The position numbers were made by a program, and so were the translations under genes. Of a stretch of 64,000 nt of DNA, positions 36,813 to 45,910 are shown one piece after another. How positions within the stretch are numbered: the stretch's first letter is position 1; every line of letters begins with the position of its first letter. The DNA comes from Carboxylicivirga litoralis (lineage in GTDB: Bacteria; Bacteroidota; Bacteroidia; Bacteroidales; Marinilabiliaceae), in contig NZ_JAFMVC010000017.1 in NCBI RefSeq assembly GCF_025499605.1, forward strand, positions 1 through 64,000, read 5' to 3'. The notes under the pieces were generated by a model. It worked only from the letters and a program-made list of their open reading frames with translations. It did no database searches and had not been told where the DNA came from.

Positions 36813-37217
36813 ATGAGCCATTCTTTAGCAAGCATACCTTTGATGCACACTGTTGATATTTCAATGCGACAACAGAAATATCGCTCCCGATTAATTGTGA
36901 ACAAAGGCAATACATTTATTGTATTACCAGTAAAAGAAATAGCCTACTTCCATGTGGAGGGAAATGCCTTGTCTGCCATTGGTTTTGATAAGAAACAGTA
37001 CCTGCTTAATACCAATATGAGACTATTGGAGGAAGAACTAGATCCACGTATTTTTTTCAGGAGCAACCGTCAGTTTTTGCTTAACATAGCCTGCATCAAG
37101 CGTTTTGAGCTATACTTTAACGGCAGGCTGGTGGTAAAAACCATTCCTGTAAGTCATGAAAAGATAATTGTTAGCCGTCAGAATGCCAATAAATTCAAGG
37201 AGTGGATTGATAGCTAA
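36813..37217 (+). CDS. LytTR-domain DNA-binding protein
   Basis: A 134-residue protein that is essentially one LytTR domain (about 30-132): VNKGNTFIVLPVKEIAYFHV, GFDKKQYLLNTNMRLLEEEL, RIFFRSNRQFLLNIACIKRF and VSHEKIIVSRQNANKFKEW are all typical. There is no receiver or sensor domain, so it is a stand-alone LytTR regulator. It lies 41 nt after TolC in the efflux operon, which suggests feedback control of the pump or of an envelope response. A terminator follows. Confidence 0.92.
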   Translation: MSHSLASIPLMHTVDISMRQQKYRSRLIVNKGNTFIVLPVKEIAYFHVEGNALSAIGFDKKQYLLNTNMRLLEEELDPRIFFRSNRQFLLNIACIKRFELYFNGRLVVKTIPVSHEKIIVSRQNANKFKEWIDS

Positions 37218-37290
37218 CAAAACGATATGTTTTCTATGATGTGTCAACCATCTGCAACAATGGTTGATTAATTTAATTCCAAATGTTAGT

Positions 37291-37328
37291 AAGAAAGGCT
37301 GTTTCAACGGAGACAGCCTTTCTTTTTA
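37291..37328. terminator. Bidirectional terminator, efflux operon end
   Basis: Perfect 12-bp arms AAGAAAGGCTGT/ACAGCCTTTCTT around a roughly 10-nt loop, followed by TTT on the plus strand; the left AAGAAAGG arm mirrors this on the minus strand. It lies between the converging LytTR and AlkD-like genes. Confidence 0.85.
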
Positions 37329-37404
37329 ATAAGTGTTTTTTCGAGTGAGGCCGCAAGGGGGTTCTTTGGTTTTGTATACAATTTCGAAAACACATGTCAT
37401 GCTA

Positions 37405-38127
37405 CTATTTTTTTACCTTTTTAAACCGAGCTTTGTTCTCTTTATCCATCTTTTCGGTGGCATATTGGATAATCTTGCGGCCGCATTCATCTTTCCATTT
37501 AAGCAGAAAGGTTTCGGCAACACCAGGTTGTTTTTTCCAGATTTCTCTTAATAGTGTGCCTAAACCTTTCTGAACATCTTCTTCTTCATCCTGCATTAAT
37601 TTATCAATGATTGGCAAAACAAGCGTAGGATCTCCTTTCTTTTTAATTATTTCAACAAAAGTAACAGGCACTGCCCTTCTCTTCCATTTCGATGAAGACC
37701 TTGTCCAACTTGTAAAATCCTCAATTTGAACAACTCCTTCGATAATAAACTGTGACAAAACCAACATACAAAGTACATCGGTATTGGCCCAGTTCTGAAT
37801 GCCATTTTCCAGCCACTTACCTACCCTGTCAAATGTATCAGGCGTGAACTCTGCTTTTTTTGACGCAATAAAATGCGCCGCAAAGCCAGCCTCTTCAAAG
37901 TTGCCTGTTGCAACCAATCTATCGCCCAAGTCAAGGTAATCATTGATAGAAAGTTTATCTTCCCAAGCTGCTAACCATTTACTTTTCTGAGCTTCAAATA
38001 ATTTTGATTCAATACCATAGCCATTATACCCCTCTTTAAAATAGCGTGAATATTTGGTAACAATAGCTTCATCGGCATTTGCTTTACAAAAAGCTTTTAT
38101 TTCCTGGTGAATTTCGTTTAGGTCCAT
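37405..38127 (-). CDS. AlkD-like DNA alkylation repair protein
   Basis: A 240-residue all-helical protein of the AlkD/HEAT-repeat DNA glycosylase family (DNA alkylation repair PF08713). Helical repeats run throughout; LFEAQKSKWLAAWEDKL, RVGKWLENGIQNWANTDVLC and SRSSSKWKRRAVPVTFVEIIKKKGDP are the most typical parts, with Trp/Arg-rich positions that contact DNA in the family. It lies alone between the efflux operon and the mannan locus. Repair of alkylated bases is inferred from family; no other repair gene is adjacent. Confidence 0.85.
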   Translation of the reverse strand: MDLNEIHQEIKAFCKANADEAIVTKYSRYFKEGYNGYGIESKLFEAQKSKWLAAWEDKLSINDYLDLGDRLVATGNFEEAGFAAHFIASKKAEFTPDTFDRVGKWLENGIQNWANTDVLCMLVLSQFIIEGVVQIEDFTSWTRSSSKWKRRAVPVTFVEIIKKKGDPTLVLPIIDKLMQDEEEDVQKGLGTLLREIWKKQPGVAETFLLKWKDECGRKIIQYATEKMDKENKARFKKVKK

Positions 38128-38347
38128 AGCGTTTGGTTTTTATCAATTAATTGGTTTACACTTATATAAATCATTACCTAATTATTTAATTATCGAAATT
38201 AAAAAGAAAACAGTTTTATAACAACCACATTAATTAATAGGTAAGTTCTTGGCTTCTTCAATCGGATAAAGATTTTTGTTTGTTACAAGGATAATGAGTG
38301 CGACTTTGACGATCTTTTAACTGTATAGATTAAGGTATAAATAAAAG

Positions 38348-38387
38348 AAAGCGGCTGTTCAATACAATAGTTGGACAGCCGCTTTTA
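38348..38387. terminator. Terminator at the end of the mannan locus
   Basis: AAAGCGGCTGTtCAA and TTGgACAGCCGCTTT form a long stem with one mismatch and a short loop, with T/A tracts outside. It lies just after the GH43 stop on the minus strand. Confidence 0.85.
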
Positions 38388-38406
38388 TTTGCAAAACAGA
38401 GTACTT

Positions 38407-40002
38407 TTAGGGCAATTCCTTATACTCAAACCAGTCAAACACAGCATAACTTTTAGATACCTTTCCATTGCTGGTGGCATACATGCCCACTCCTGGCCCG
38501 TTAAACTGTGTGTTGCCATGGCCATCGGCGATAACCACCAGGCTTTCTGAGCCACCTATCGGCTTTAGCGAATCTTCGGTTTCACCAAAGCTAAACTGTA
38601 CCTCCAGGTCGTTGCCCTTTACATGGAAAACCACTTCTTTTTTGGTATAAGGCACTCGAGCTAGCTCTGTCACTTCACCTTTAAACGATTGCATCAGCAC
38701 CAATGACTTTTTGTCTTTTAATAACTTAAAATGATTTTCATTAGTACGATAAATGGTTAAACCAGCTTGCTCATTGCTCCTCGACGTTTTAAAATTCATT
38801 TTTGTCATGGCTTCAAAGCTATGGTGTTCAATTCGCTGCAGCAATACCGAAGCATTAACCAAGCTATCCATCACTTCTTTACGCAACTTAAGTTGTACCT
38901 TTCCATTGGCAACATGGTAAAAATCCTCTTTAGGAGTTCGGATGGTGCACCATTTCATCCCCAGCTTATTTCCATCAAAATTATCGCGCATTGCCTCTTT
39001 CTCAAAAGGTGTCCACGGCAAGTCTGGTCGCTTTTGTTTCATCAGCACTTTTCCTTCCCCCGGATTAAAAATAGGCGTTTGTCCCTCCCATTCAACCTTA
39101 GCTAAAAATGTTTCTCTGCCAAGGGTTGTTTCTTTATTGATGCGACGTTTACCAAGCATTACACACCACCATTCACCATTTTGTGTTTCCACCAAATCAC
39201 CATGACCAATAGCATGTAAAGGGTAGTCTTCGCCATAATGACGATGCGTTAAAACCGGGTTGATGTAGTCACTGACATATGGGCCATTAATTGAATCACT
39301 ATGGTGCACTGTTAAAGCGTGATACATTCCTGTCCCACCTTCTGAAACCATCAGGAGGTATTTCCCATTAATCTTATAAATATGTGGTCCTTCGGTGTAA
39401 GAAGCATTGTTGGCATGGCCAAAGCTTAAATTCATGCGCTCTCCCACCAGTTTTTTTTGTTCCAAATCCAGTTCCTGGTTCCAGGCTACGGTTTGTGTGG
39501 GCCAATCTTCTTTTTCAACACCAACCATACCTGTGTAGTAACAGGTGCCATCGTCATCCCAAAACAATGACGGATCAATACCTGGTGCATCGGGCAGCCA
39601 AATTGGATCAGACCATGGACCTGCCGGATCGGTTGCCGTTACATAAAAGTTCATCTTACATCCCACACAAGTATTGATAATGTAAAACACACCATTGTGA
39701 TAACGAATAGTTGGTGCAAACAAGCCCAACTTATCGGGCAAACCATCAAAATCAACCACGTCAGGTCGGTCAATAGCATGGCCAATCAGTTGCCAGTTAA
39801 CCAAGTCTTTACTGTGGTAAATGGGCAAGCCTGGGAACCATACAAAAGTGGAATTAACCAGATAGTAGTCATCACCAACCCGACAAATAGATGGATCAGG
39901 GTGATAGCCAGGTAAAATTGGATTGTTAAAGGTTAAGGGTGGTTCCTGAGCCATCATTAAACCACTCATCACCAGAAATATGCATAATTTAAGTACTTTC
40001 AT
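38407..40002 (-). CDS. Glycoside hydrolase family 43 protein
   Basis: A secreted five-bladed beta-propeller enzyme of 531 residues from Met 40002, which begins the signal peptide (MKVLKLCIFLVMSGLMMAQ). The GH43 catalytic Asp36 is in GYHPDPSICRVGDDYYLV and the general acid Glu204 in YTEGPHIY; the middle Asp is likely in APGIDPSLFWDDDG. A C-terminal beta-sandwich of the GH43_C2 / DUF1349 type (about 335-531) follows. The family includes beta-xylosidases, arabinofuranosidases and galactanases; which one cannot be told. It is the last gene of the mannan locus and does not fit mannan cleavage directly; it may remove side chains. The gap before it holds a partial repeat. Confidence 0.88.
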   Translation of the reverse strand: MKVLKLCIFLVMSGLMMAQEPPLTFNNPILPGYHPDPSICRVGDDYYLVNSTFVWFPGLPIYHSKDLVNWQLIGHAIDRPDVVDFDGLPDKLGLFAPTIRYHNGVFYIINTCVGCKMNFYVTATDPAGPWSDPIWLPDAPGIDPSLFWDDDGTCYYTGMVGVEKEDWPTQTVAWNQELDLEQKKLVGERMNLSFGHANNASYTEGPHIYKINGKYLLMVSEGGTGMYHALTVHHSDSINGPYVSDYINPVLTHRHYGEDYPLHAIGHGDLVETQNGEWWCVMLGKRRINKETTLGRETFLAKVEWEGQTPIFNPGEGKVLMKQKRPDLPWTPFEKEAMRDNFDGNKLGMKWCTIRTPKEDFYHVANGKVQLKLRKEVMDSLVNASVLLQRIEHHSFEAMTKMNFKTSRSNEQAGLTIYRTNENHFKLLKDKKSLVLMQSFKGEVTELARVPYTKKEVVFHVKGNDLEVQFSFGETEDSLKPIGGSESLVVIADGHGNTQFNGPGVGMYATSNGKVSKSYAVFDWFEYKELP

Positions 40003-40140
40003 AATTTTAATTTCTATTTCATAGTTAGAATTCATCTTCTCAATTAGCTTATCGATATTACTCGCTGATGCAATTCACTCAATATGAAAAATTGTTGCGC
40101 TTATAACGTGCATCCTAAACTTTCTTAAAACCAATGTTGT

Positions 40141-40213
40141 TCGCATCATTTTTCCCTTTTCTGAGTACTTAATTCAATCAAAATAGCTCACAAAATAGAA
40201 ATTAAACAGTTTC
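40141..40213. mobile_element. Partial copy of the MITE-like repeat
   Basis: This 73-bp segment matches the right end of the element at 18543-18616 (about 80% by eye, ending in the same TTAAACAGTTTC). The left end and its inverted repeat are missing. It abuts the GH97 stop codon, as the other copy lies next to the pyrD stop. Confidence 0.6.
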
Positions 40214-42169
40214 CTAGTTCTTCTTAATAATGGCCGTCCATCCACCACCTGATGCCAAATCAATAACTATTTGATTGTCTGAATTTGTTTCCTTTTGTTC
40301 AATTTTATAGTCCTCAGCATTGCGCTCGGCATTGATGCCATCTTTAAAAATCTGCATCTGATATTTCCCTTCACTGAGAAAGGATAAATCCAATTGTAAT
40401 TCCCGCTTATCCCAGTTGGTCATCGCGCCAATGTACCAGGTGTCACCCTTGCGGCGGGCCACTGCAATATATTCGCCTACAGCACCTTTTAACACTTTTG
40501 TTTCATCCCAGGTAGTAGGAATCTGCGTAATGAAATCAACGGTTTCCTGCTCCTTGTAGTAGATAGATGGTGATTCGCACATCATCTGCAAAGGCGCTTC
40601 ATAAATCACATACATAGCCACCTGGTGGGCACGGGTCCCGAGGCTCATAGGGCGTTCAAAGCTCTCAGCGTAATTCAGGGGGCGTGCATTGCGCATGGCT
40701 CCTGGCGTATAATCCATTGGCCCGGCTGCCATTCGAATAAATGGAATCGTCACATTGTGTTTGGGTGTTATTTCATTGCTCCATTTGTTGTTTTCACTGC
40801 CTTTAACTCCTTCATAGTTTAGTACATTTGGGTACATCCGACGCAAACCTATTGGTTTAAAGGCACCATGGAAATTGACGAGCAATTCATATTGAGCACA
40901 AGTCTTTGCTATTTGCTCATATGAGTTAACCATATACTGGTCATTGCGTTGCATAAAATCCACCTTTATACCTTTGGCTCCCCAGCTCTTATAAGTTTTC
41001 AGAATTTCATCCATATTTTCATCCAATGGTTTCCAAAGCACCCAAAGAATGATACCTACATTTTTCGATTCGCCATAGCGGATAATTTCCTCTACATCCA
41101 TATCCGGATTAAATTCCAAAATTTCCGTGGTCGATTTGGTCCAGCCTTCATCCAAAATCACATATTCAATATTGTTAGCCGAAGCAAAATCAATATAGTA
41201 TTTATATGTTGCGGTATTTAAGCCCGATTTAAAATCAACGCCTGTAATATTATTAGCATTGTACCAATCCCAGGCCACTTTACCTGGTTTTATCCAGTCG
41301 GTATTTTTAATTGCAGTAGGATTGGCCAGTTGATAAGTCAGGTTACTTTCCACAAATACCGATTCATCCTGACCAATTATAAAAACACGCCATGGATAAG
41401 CTCTTCTCCCATTAACCTGAGCTATATAATTGGCTTTCTTAGTGAGAAGTTGATCGCGATCAGGCATTGCAGGATTAGGAAGTGCTTCGAGTACATATTT
41501 GGGAAACAATGTATTAAAACGTTCTCCATCTGTCTTTTGCAGAAACATACCTGGATAGTTTAGTAATGCAGTTTCGGTAAACAGCACCTTGCCATTAGCT
41601 CCTGAAAACATTACCGGTAAGCTACAAAATTCATCAGTTTTCAAATCTGAAATGGCAACATCGTGGTAAAAACGCTCATTATGCGAATACATCGATTCTT
41701 CTTTGGGAAAAAGAGATCGTGTTCCTGTCGGAAACGATAAGTTCATTGTTTCGGTAATCACCTGACGTTTTGCTTTGTTTTCATCAATAAAACGGTAGGC
41801 TATGCCATCGTTAAAAGCCCTGAATTCAAGCTTATATTTGCCTTTAAATGAAAAGGTCAATAGATTATACTCATCGATTATTTCTGAATCTTTATAAGAA
41901 ATGACCGGATGTATAAGTGCTGAATGCTGCTGGTGTTGGTGTTTCGCTAATTTTGGATGGATGCCAAAATCAATACCAGACGAAAAATCCATGGCTATTT
42001 CTGTTTTATCAATGACCGTCTTTCCATCTAAAACTGCTAGCCAGGTAATTGATTTTCCAATATTTATGTGAACTTTTAGGTTCTTTTCAGGTGAAAAAAG
42101 TTCGAAATCCTGGCTATTAACCAATTGTCCCATAAACAGAACGCTTAGAACCCAGATAAATCGTTTCAT
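40214..42169 (-). CDS. Glycoside hydrolase family 97 protein, probable alpha-galactosidase
   Basis: Secreted exo-glycosidase, 651 residues, signal peptide MKRFIWVLSVLFMGQLVNSQ. An N-terminal beta-sandwich (about 22-280) leads to a catalytic TIM barrel that contains KVAWDWYNANNITGVDFKSG, YVILDEGW and GIKVDFMQRNDQ; Asp404 in that last motif is a candidate nucleophile, as in retaining GH97 alpha-galactosidases, and Glu453 in NYEGVKG a candidate acid. A C-terminal beta domain ends the chain. Both inverting alpha-glucosidases and retaining alpha-galactosidases occur in GH97; the K-V-D motif and the mannan context favour removal of galactose branches from galactomannan. Confidence 0.88.
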   Translation of the reverse strand: MKRFIWVLSVLFMGQLVNSQDFELFSPEKNLKVHINIGKSITWLAVLDGKTVIDKTEIAMDFSSGIDFGIHPKLAKHQHQQHSALIHPVISYKDSEIIDEYNLLTFSFKGKYKLEFRAFNDGIAYRFIDENKAKRQVITETMNLSFPTGTRSLFPKEESMYSHNERFYHDVAISDLKTDEFCSLPVMFSGANGKVLFTETALLNYPGMFLQKTDGERFNTLFPKYVLEALPNPAMPDRDQLLTKKANYIAQVNGRRAYPWRVFIIGQDESVFVESNLTYQLANPTAIKNTDWIKPGKVAWDWYNANNITGVDFKSGLNTATYKYYIDFASANNIEYVILDEGWTKSTTEILEFNPDMDVEEIIRYGESKNVGIILWVLWKPLDENMDEILKTYKSWGAKGIKVDFMQRNDQYMVNSYEQIAKTCAQYELLVNFHGAFKPIGLRRMYPNVLNYEGVKGSENNKWSNEITPKHNVTIPFIRMAAGPMDYTPGAMRNARPLNYAESFERPMSLGTRAHQVAMYVIYEAPLQMMCESPSIYYKEQETVDFITQIPTTWDETKVLKGAVGEYIAVARRKGDTWYIGAMTNWDKRELQLDLSFLSEGKYQMQIFKDGINAERNAEDYKIEQKETNSDNQIVIDLASGGGWTAIIKKN

Positions 42170-42239
42170 AAAATTAAATTTTAGTTTTGTAATACTATCT
42201 GTATCAATGATAATGTGTCTACTATCGGTGAATTATAAA

Positions 42240-42247
42240 CAAATATA
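42240..42247 (-). promoter_or_regulatory. Possible GH97 promoter -7 element
   Basis: The minus strand reads TATATTTG (TAnnTTTG), 71 bp before the GH97 start in a 125-bp gap. TTG at a long 23-bp spacing upstream makes it less certain. It could give GH97-GH43 some separate expression. Confidence 0.4.
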
Positions 42248-42294
42248 AGAACAGATAGCATAGTCGTTTTCAATCAATCAACCTTTATTTGATT

Positions 42295-43674
42295 TTATTG
42301 ATTTTGTGCATTAACAATGGCATCTGCAATTTCTGGATAAACCCATTGGTAGCTATGGCGATCAATAATACCAAAGTGATCGCTGCTTCCATTATCCCAC
42401 CAAACCGGACAAATACCCCGTTGAAGGCAGCCATTGACAAAATATGCAGCATGCCTTACACGATCTTCTATGTTGTTATGATGCAAACTACCCCATTCGC
42501 CCATCACCACAGGTATACCTTTGGAGATAAAGACATCAACCAGGCGCTCCAACTCAGCATCCATAGCTTGTTTTTCGGCATTGGTACCCCAGCTGGTAAC
42601 ATAATCTGTTTCGGCCAAAGCAAATTTATAGGGGAAGTAATTATGTACCGATACAATTAATTTCTCAGATTGAGGCAGAACTAAACCATTGATGGCGACT
42701 GACGCAGATGAAGCCGCATAGGACGAAATCATAATGTATCGCCCGGTATTATTGCCACCTGTTGCACGTATAGCTTCTACAGCCGCTTGATGCAATTGGT
42801 TAATACAATCGCGTCCTTCTGGTGTTCCTCCCGTCCATTCTTCGGCTGAGCCTTTAAGGCGTGTTTCATTAAGTGTTTCAAATATCAATGTATTATCGTA
42901 GTCTTTGAAACGTTCTGCTATCTGTGTCCACACTTTAGCCAATTGACTTTTAGCCCTCTCGATCTCTGCATAGGTTGGTATCAGCCATTCTTCATCATGA
43001 TGAATATTAATAATCACATTCATATCATTATCTAAACCATAGTTGGCCACCTCTTCCACCCTGTTTAGCCATTCTGCTTCAATGGTGTAGTTAGGTTCAG
43101 AGCCCATATGATATTGCCAGGTCACAGGTACCCTCAACGTCTTAAATCCTTTCGCTTTAATAGCATCGATAAGTTCTTTGGTCGCTAATGGATTTCCCCA
43201 TTGTGTTTCATCAACATTTTTGGTGTCGAGGGTATTTCCAAGATTCCATCCAACACCCATATTGGCAACAAACAGCATATCTTCATCAGCCGGTTCGTAA
43301 ACCTCTTTCGTTGTAAAACTAATCTTAATCGTTTCTTCCAGTTCAATACCAAAAGTATTTACAACAGCTCCATTGGGAATCACAAGTTCATACTGAGTAT
43401 TGGACTCAAGTGCAGCATCGATCAACAGCTTTGTAAAAGAAGCTTCAGCATTCACCACTATATTATTGATGGTAATGCCATGGTTCGATGATAAGGTGAT
43501 GACTTCGTCGAAGGTGACTTCTATGGATGTGTTGACATCAACATCGGTACTTCCGTTAACCGGCAAACTCGATTTAAACACGGGTGCCGAGTGTTTAGTG
43601 TCATCTTCTTTAGAGCAGGCCTGGCAAGCCCAAAGCTGTATGGCCACTATGCAAATAATACCTATTTTTAGCAT
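42295..43674 (-). CDS. Glycoside hydrolase family 5 endoglucanase/mannanase with N-terminal Ig-like domain
   Basis: A lipoprotein of 459 residues (MLKIGIICIVAIQLWACQACSK). Residues about 30-125 form a Big_5/SbsA Ig-like domain (VNGSTDVDVNTSIEVTFDE). The GH5 barrel follows with VGWNLGNTLDT, the catalytic acid Glu270 in FETLNETR and nucleophile Glu393 in VVMGEWG. The W-N-L-G-N-T motif is typical of GH5 subfamily 4, which covers endoglucanases and xyloglucanases and also mannan-active members. In this locus it could cut glucomannan. It lies 29 nt after the GH5 mannanase gene and shares its Ig-like domain type with the GH26 at 47335. Confidence 0.9.
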   Translation of the reverse strand: MLKIGIICIVAIQLWACQACSKEDDTKHSAPVFKSSLPVNGSTDVDVNTSIEVTFDEVITLSSNHGITINNIVVNAEASFTKLLIDAALESNTQYELVIPNGAVVNTFGIELEETIKISFTTKEVYEPADEDMLFVANMGVGWNLGNTLDTKNVDETQWGNPLATKELIDAIKAKGFKTLRVPVTWQYHMGSEPNYTIEAEWLNRVEEVANYGLDNDMNVIINIHHDEEWLIPTYAEIERAKSQLAKVWTQIAERFKDYDNTLIFETLNETRLKGSAEEWTGGTPEGRDCINQLHQAAVEAIRATGGNNTGRYIMISSYAASSASVAINGLVLPQSEKLIVSVHNYFPYKFALAETDYVTSWGTNAEKQAMDAELERLVDVFISKGIPVVMGEWGSLHHNNIEDRVRHAAYFVNGCLQRGICPVWWDNGSSDHFGIIDRHSYQWVYPEIADAIVNAQNQ

Positions 43675-43703
43675 GTTATCTTAATTTTTTATTTGCTGAA
43701 TTA

Positions 43704-44696
43704 TTAATTAAAAACAGATGCTTTAACAGCTGTTTGCCGAATGCCCAATGGCGAATTTAAAATCTCTTTTCCCCACCAGGTTGGTGTTTGCCAATCGCTA
43801 TATTCCACCAGATCGAGCCATTTGTTTTCTTCGTTATTGCCGGTCCACGACCAAGCCAGGTATCCCATTTTTAATGCATCACATGTTTTGAGAATTTGTT
43901 GATGATCAACCTTACAGCCTAAATTATTCTCTCCTTCGCTAAAATTATATCCAAATTCGCCAACGATAAGAGGTAATTGCTTAGCATGTGCGTCTTTTAA
44001 GTCATTCTCAATCTTTGTTTTGTCATTCCACGAACCATACATATGCACCGAAAATAGTAGATTATGCGCTGAATCAAAATCGATTAACGCTTGTCCATAC
44101 TTCAATATCGGACTGCTATTTTGTCCCCAACCAGAAGCGTCAATCACAATAGTCGAACGATAGCCGGCCTCACGAAGCATTTGAATGCTTTTTTTATACG
44201 CATCGCGCCAGTATTCATCGTTCATAGTGTTTTCGCCCCATTCATTGGCAATGTTTATAAGCAGATATTTCTCGTATTTGCGGTACAAGTACAACATTTC
44301 ATCACTGGTGTAATAAGCGGCCAGCTTTAGTAGCTTTGTTTCGGTTGAATCACCGGTGGCATTGTGCAGTTCCACCATGGGAATCATCTCCAAATCAATG
44401 CATTTTTGAAGAATACTATCCAGACCGCTGGCAGGTAATCGTGTTTCCCAGACAATGCGCACACAATTTACTTTATTCGCTGCAATCACATCCAATGCCT
44501 CAAACGACGCCTCGGGGTGCCAGGCATGCGGCACATTCACCCCACGCAGGACAAATGCATTATTATTGGCATCCAATAACCGGGAGGCATTGGTCGTGAA
44601 ATAACCATTTCCGGAGCCTGACTCGGACTGGCAGGATAATAGGACAATCACCAACAGTAAACTGGCATTTTTTATCAAGCGTTTAAGCATATCCAA
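43704..44696 (-). CDS. GH5 mannan endo-1,4-beta-mannosidase (subfamily 8-like)
   Basis: A 330-residue lipoprotein (MLKRLIKNASLLLVIVLLSC). It starts GYFTTNASRLLDANNNAFVL, then RGVNVPHAWH, typical of GH5_8 mannanases. Catalytic acid Glu152 in NIANEWGE and nucleophile Glu247 in LIVGEFGYN are in the right order. It should cut internal beta-1,4-mannosidic bonds at the cell surface or in the periplasm. Start may be 44696 or Met 44690. It overlaps the epimerase gene by 14 nt, so the two are coupled. Confidence 0.92.
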   Translation of the reverse strand: MDMLKRLIKNASLLLVIVLLSCQSESGSGNGYFTTNASRLLDANNNAFVLRGVNVPHAWHPEASFEALDVIAANKVNCVRIVWETRLPASGLDSILQKCIDLEMIPMVELHNATGDSTETKLLKLAAYYTSDEMLYLYRKYEKYLLINIANEWGENTMNDEYWRDAYKKSIQMLREAGYRSTIVIDASGWGQNSSPILKYGQALIDFDSAHNLLFSVHMYGSWNDKTKIENDLKDAHAKQLPLIVGEFGYNFSEGENNLGCKVDHQQILKTCDALKMGYLAWSWTGNNEENKWLDLVEYSDWQTPTWWGKEILNSPLGIRQTAVKASVFN

Positions 44697-45894
44697 GTGT
44701 TTTTAATCGATTAATCGCTTCCATTAAAGCGCGTGAATTGTGATACGGACATTTCCAAAAACCAACTTTGGGCGGAACATTGTCTGGTTGACCAGTAACA
44801 TCAACTTTCCAGTACCACTCACCTTTTTCCGTATCAACCATATACTGTTGTATGAAGTTCCAGACACGTGTACTTGCTTCAAGGTATATTCTATCCGAGG
44901 TATTTTGATAAGCATCCAACAATCCCACCATGGCTTCGGCTTGTGGCCACCAATGTTTATCAGTATCAAGATGACCATCCTCTTCCAACTCATAAAAGAT
45001 GCTTCCATCTTTATCCACACCTTCGACCATGGTAACATCCACCATTTTGATGGACACCTCTTTCATTTGTTCAAGCAATTCATCATCCTTGATAAAATGA
45101 GCAGCTTCATTCAACAACCAGGCGCCTTCAATATCGTGGCCATACGAGACGATCGATGATTTACTGGTCCAGTCGAGGTCGAAGAACAACTTAAAATGCG
45201 CCGTTTCGCTATCAATGATTTTATCTCTGAAAACAGCTATCAAATGCTGAATACGTTCTTTTAGTGCAGCATCAGGCCAAACCCGGTACAGGTTGGTATA
45301 TGGTTCAATGATGTGCAGGTGCGTATTCATCGACTTGGGTTCGTTGGCGTCTTTTTCGCTTAAGCGCATATCGTCCATTGCTTGCCAATTATTAGTTAAT
45401 GCTTCGATATAACCGCCATGCTTAGGCTCATAAAAATGTGTTTCGATTAATTGAAACAATTGAGTGGCATAATCGAGGCTTTCTTGGTTGCCAGAAGCTT
45501 TATAGTATTCTGAAAAACCATAAATACCAAACCCCTGCGCATAAGCCTGTTTCCGGTTATTTTTAACGGTGCCGTCGGGATTTAATGACCAGAATAAACC
45601 GCCATTTTCTTGGTCCCAAAAATACTGTATTAGGTAGTTATAAGCCCGATCTGCCAATTGCAGGTATTTATCTTCCTTAAAAAAGTTATAAGCAGCAGAA
45701 AAAGTCCATAACAGGCGGGCATTCAACACCGCTCCTTTTTCTGCATCGGCCTTAACGAAACATTCTGCATTCATCTCACCAATAAACCCCTCATGAATCT
45801 CATCCAGCGTGTTGTTCGCCCAAAACTCCAGAATATTTCTTAGTTCGGCTTCCATTTCAGAAACCATTGTTGCATCTACTGTTTTATCCATCAC
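44683..45894 (-). CDS. AGE-family epimerase, probable mannobiose/cellobiose 2-epimerase
   Basis: A 403-residue (alpha/alpha)6-barrel enzyme of the acylglucosamine 2-epimerase family. No signal peptide, so cytoplasmic. Family blocks are FWANNTLDEIHEGFIGEMNA, LNARLLWTFSAAYNF, DQENGGLFWSLNPDG, KQAYAQGFGIYGFSEY, MNTHLHIIEPYTNLYR and HDIEGAWLLNEA; conserved His residues in these act as acid/base. In mannan loci this enzyme converts beta-1,4-mannobiose to mannosyl-glucose, the substrate of the GH130 phosphorylase present upstream. Cellobiose can also be used by relatives. It lies in the middle of the operon between esterase and mannanase. Confidence 0.93.
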   Translation of the reverse strand: MMDKTVDATMVSEMEAELRNILEFWANNTLDEIHEGFIGEMNAECFVKADAEKGAVLNARLLWTFSAAYNFFKEDKYLQLADRAYNYLIQYFWDQENGGLFWSLNPDGTVKNNRKQAYAQGFGIYGFSEYYKASGNQESLDYATQLFQLIETHFYEPKHGGYIEALTNNWQAMDDMRLSEKDANEPKSMNTHLHIIEPYTNLYRVWPDAALKERIQHLIAVFRDKIIDSETAHFKLFFDLDWTSKSSIVSYGHDIEGAWLLNEAAHFIKDDELLEQMKEVSIKMVDVTMVEGVDKDGSIFYELEEDGHLDTDKHWWPQAEAMVGLLDAYQNTSDRIYLEASTRVWNFIQQYMVDTEKGEWYWKVDVTGQPDNVPPKVGFWKCPYHNSRALMEAINRLKTLGYA

Positions 45895-45910
45895 TATTCG
45901 TCAAGTTGTT

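Noticed and set aside
42195-42258. CTATCTGT / ACAGATAG inverted repeat upstream of GH97
   Set aside because: Arms are short (8 bp) and 48 bp apart; expected by chance in AT-rich DNA.
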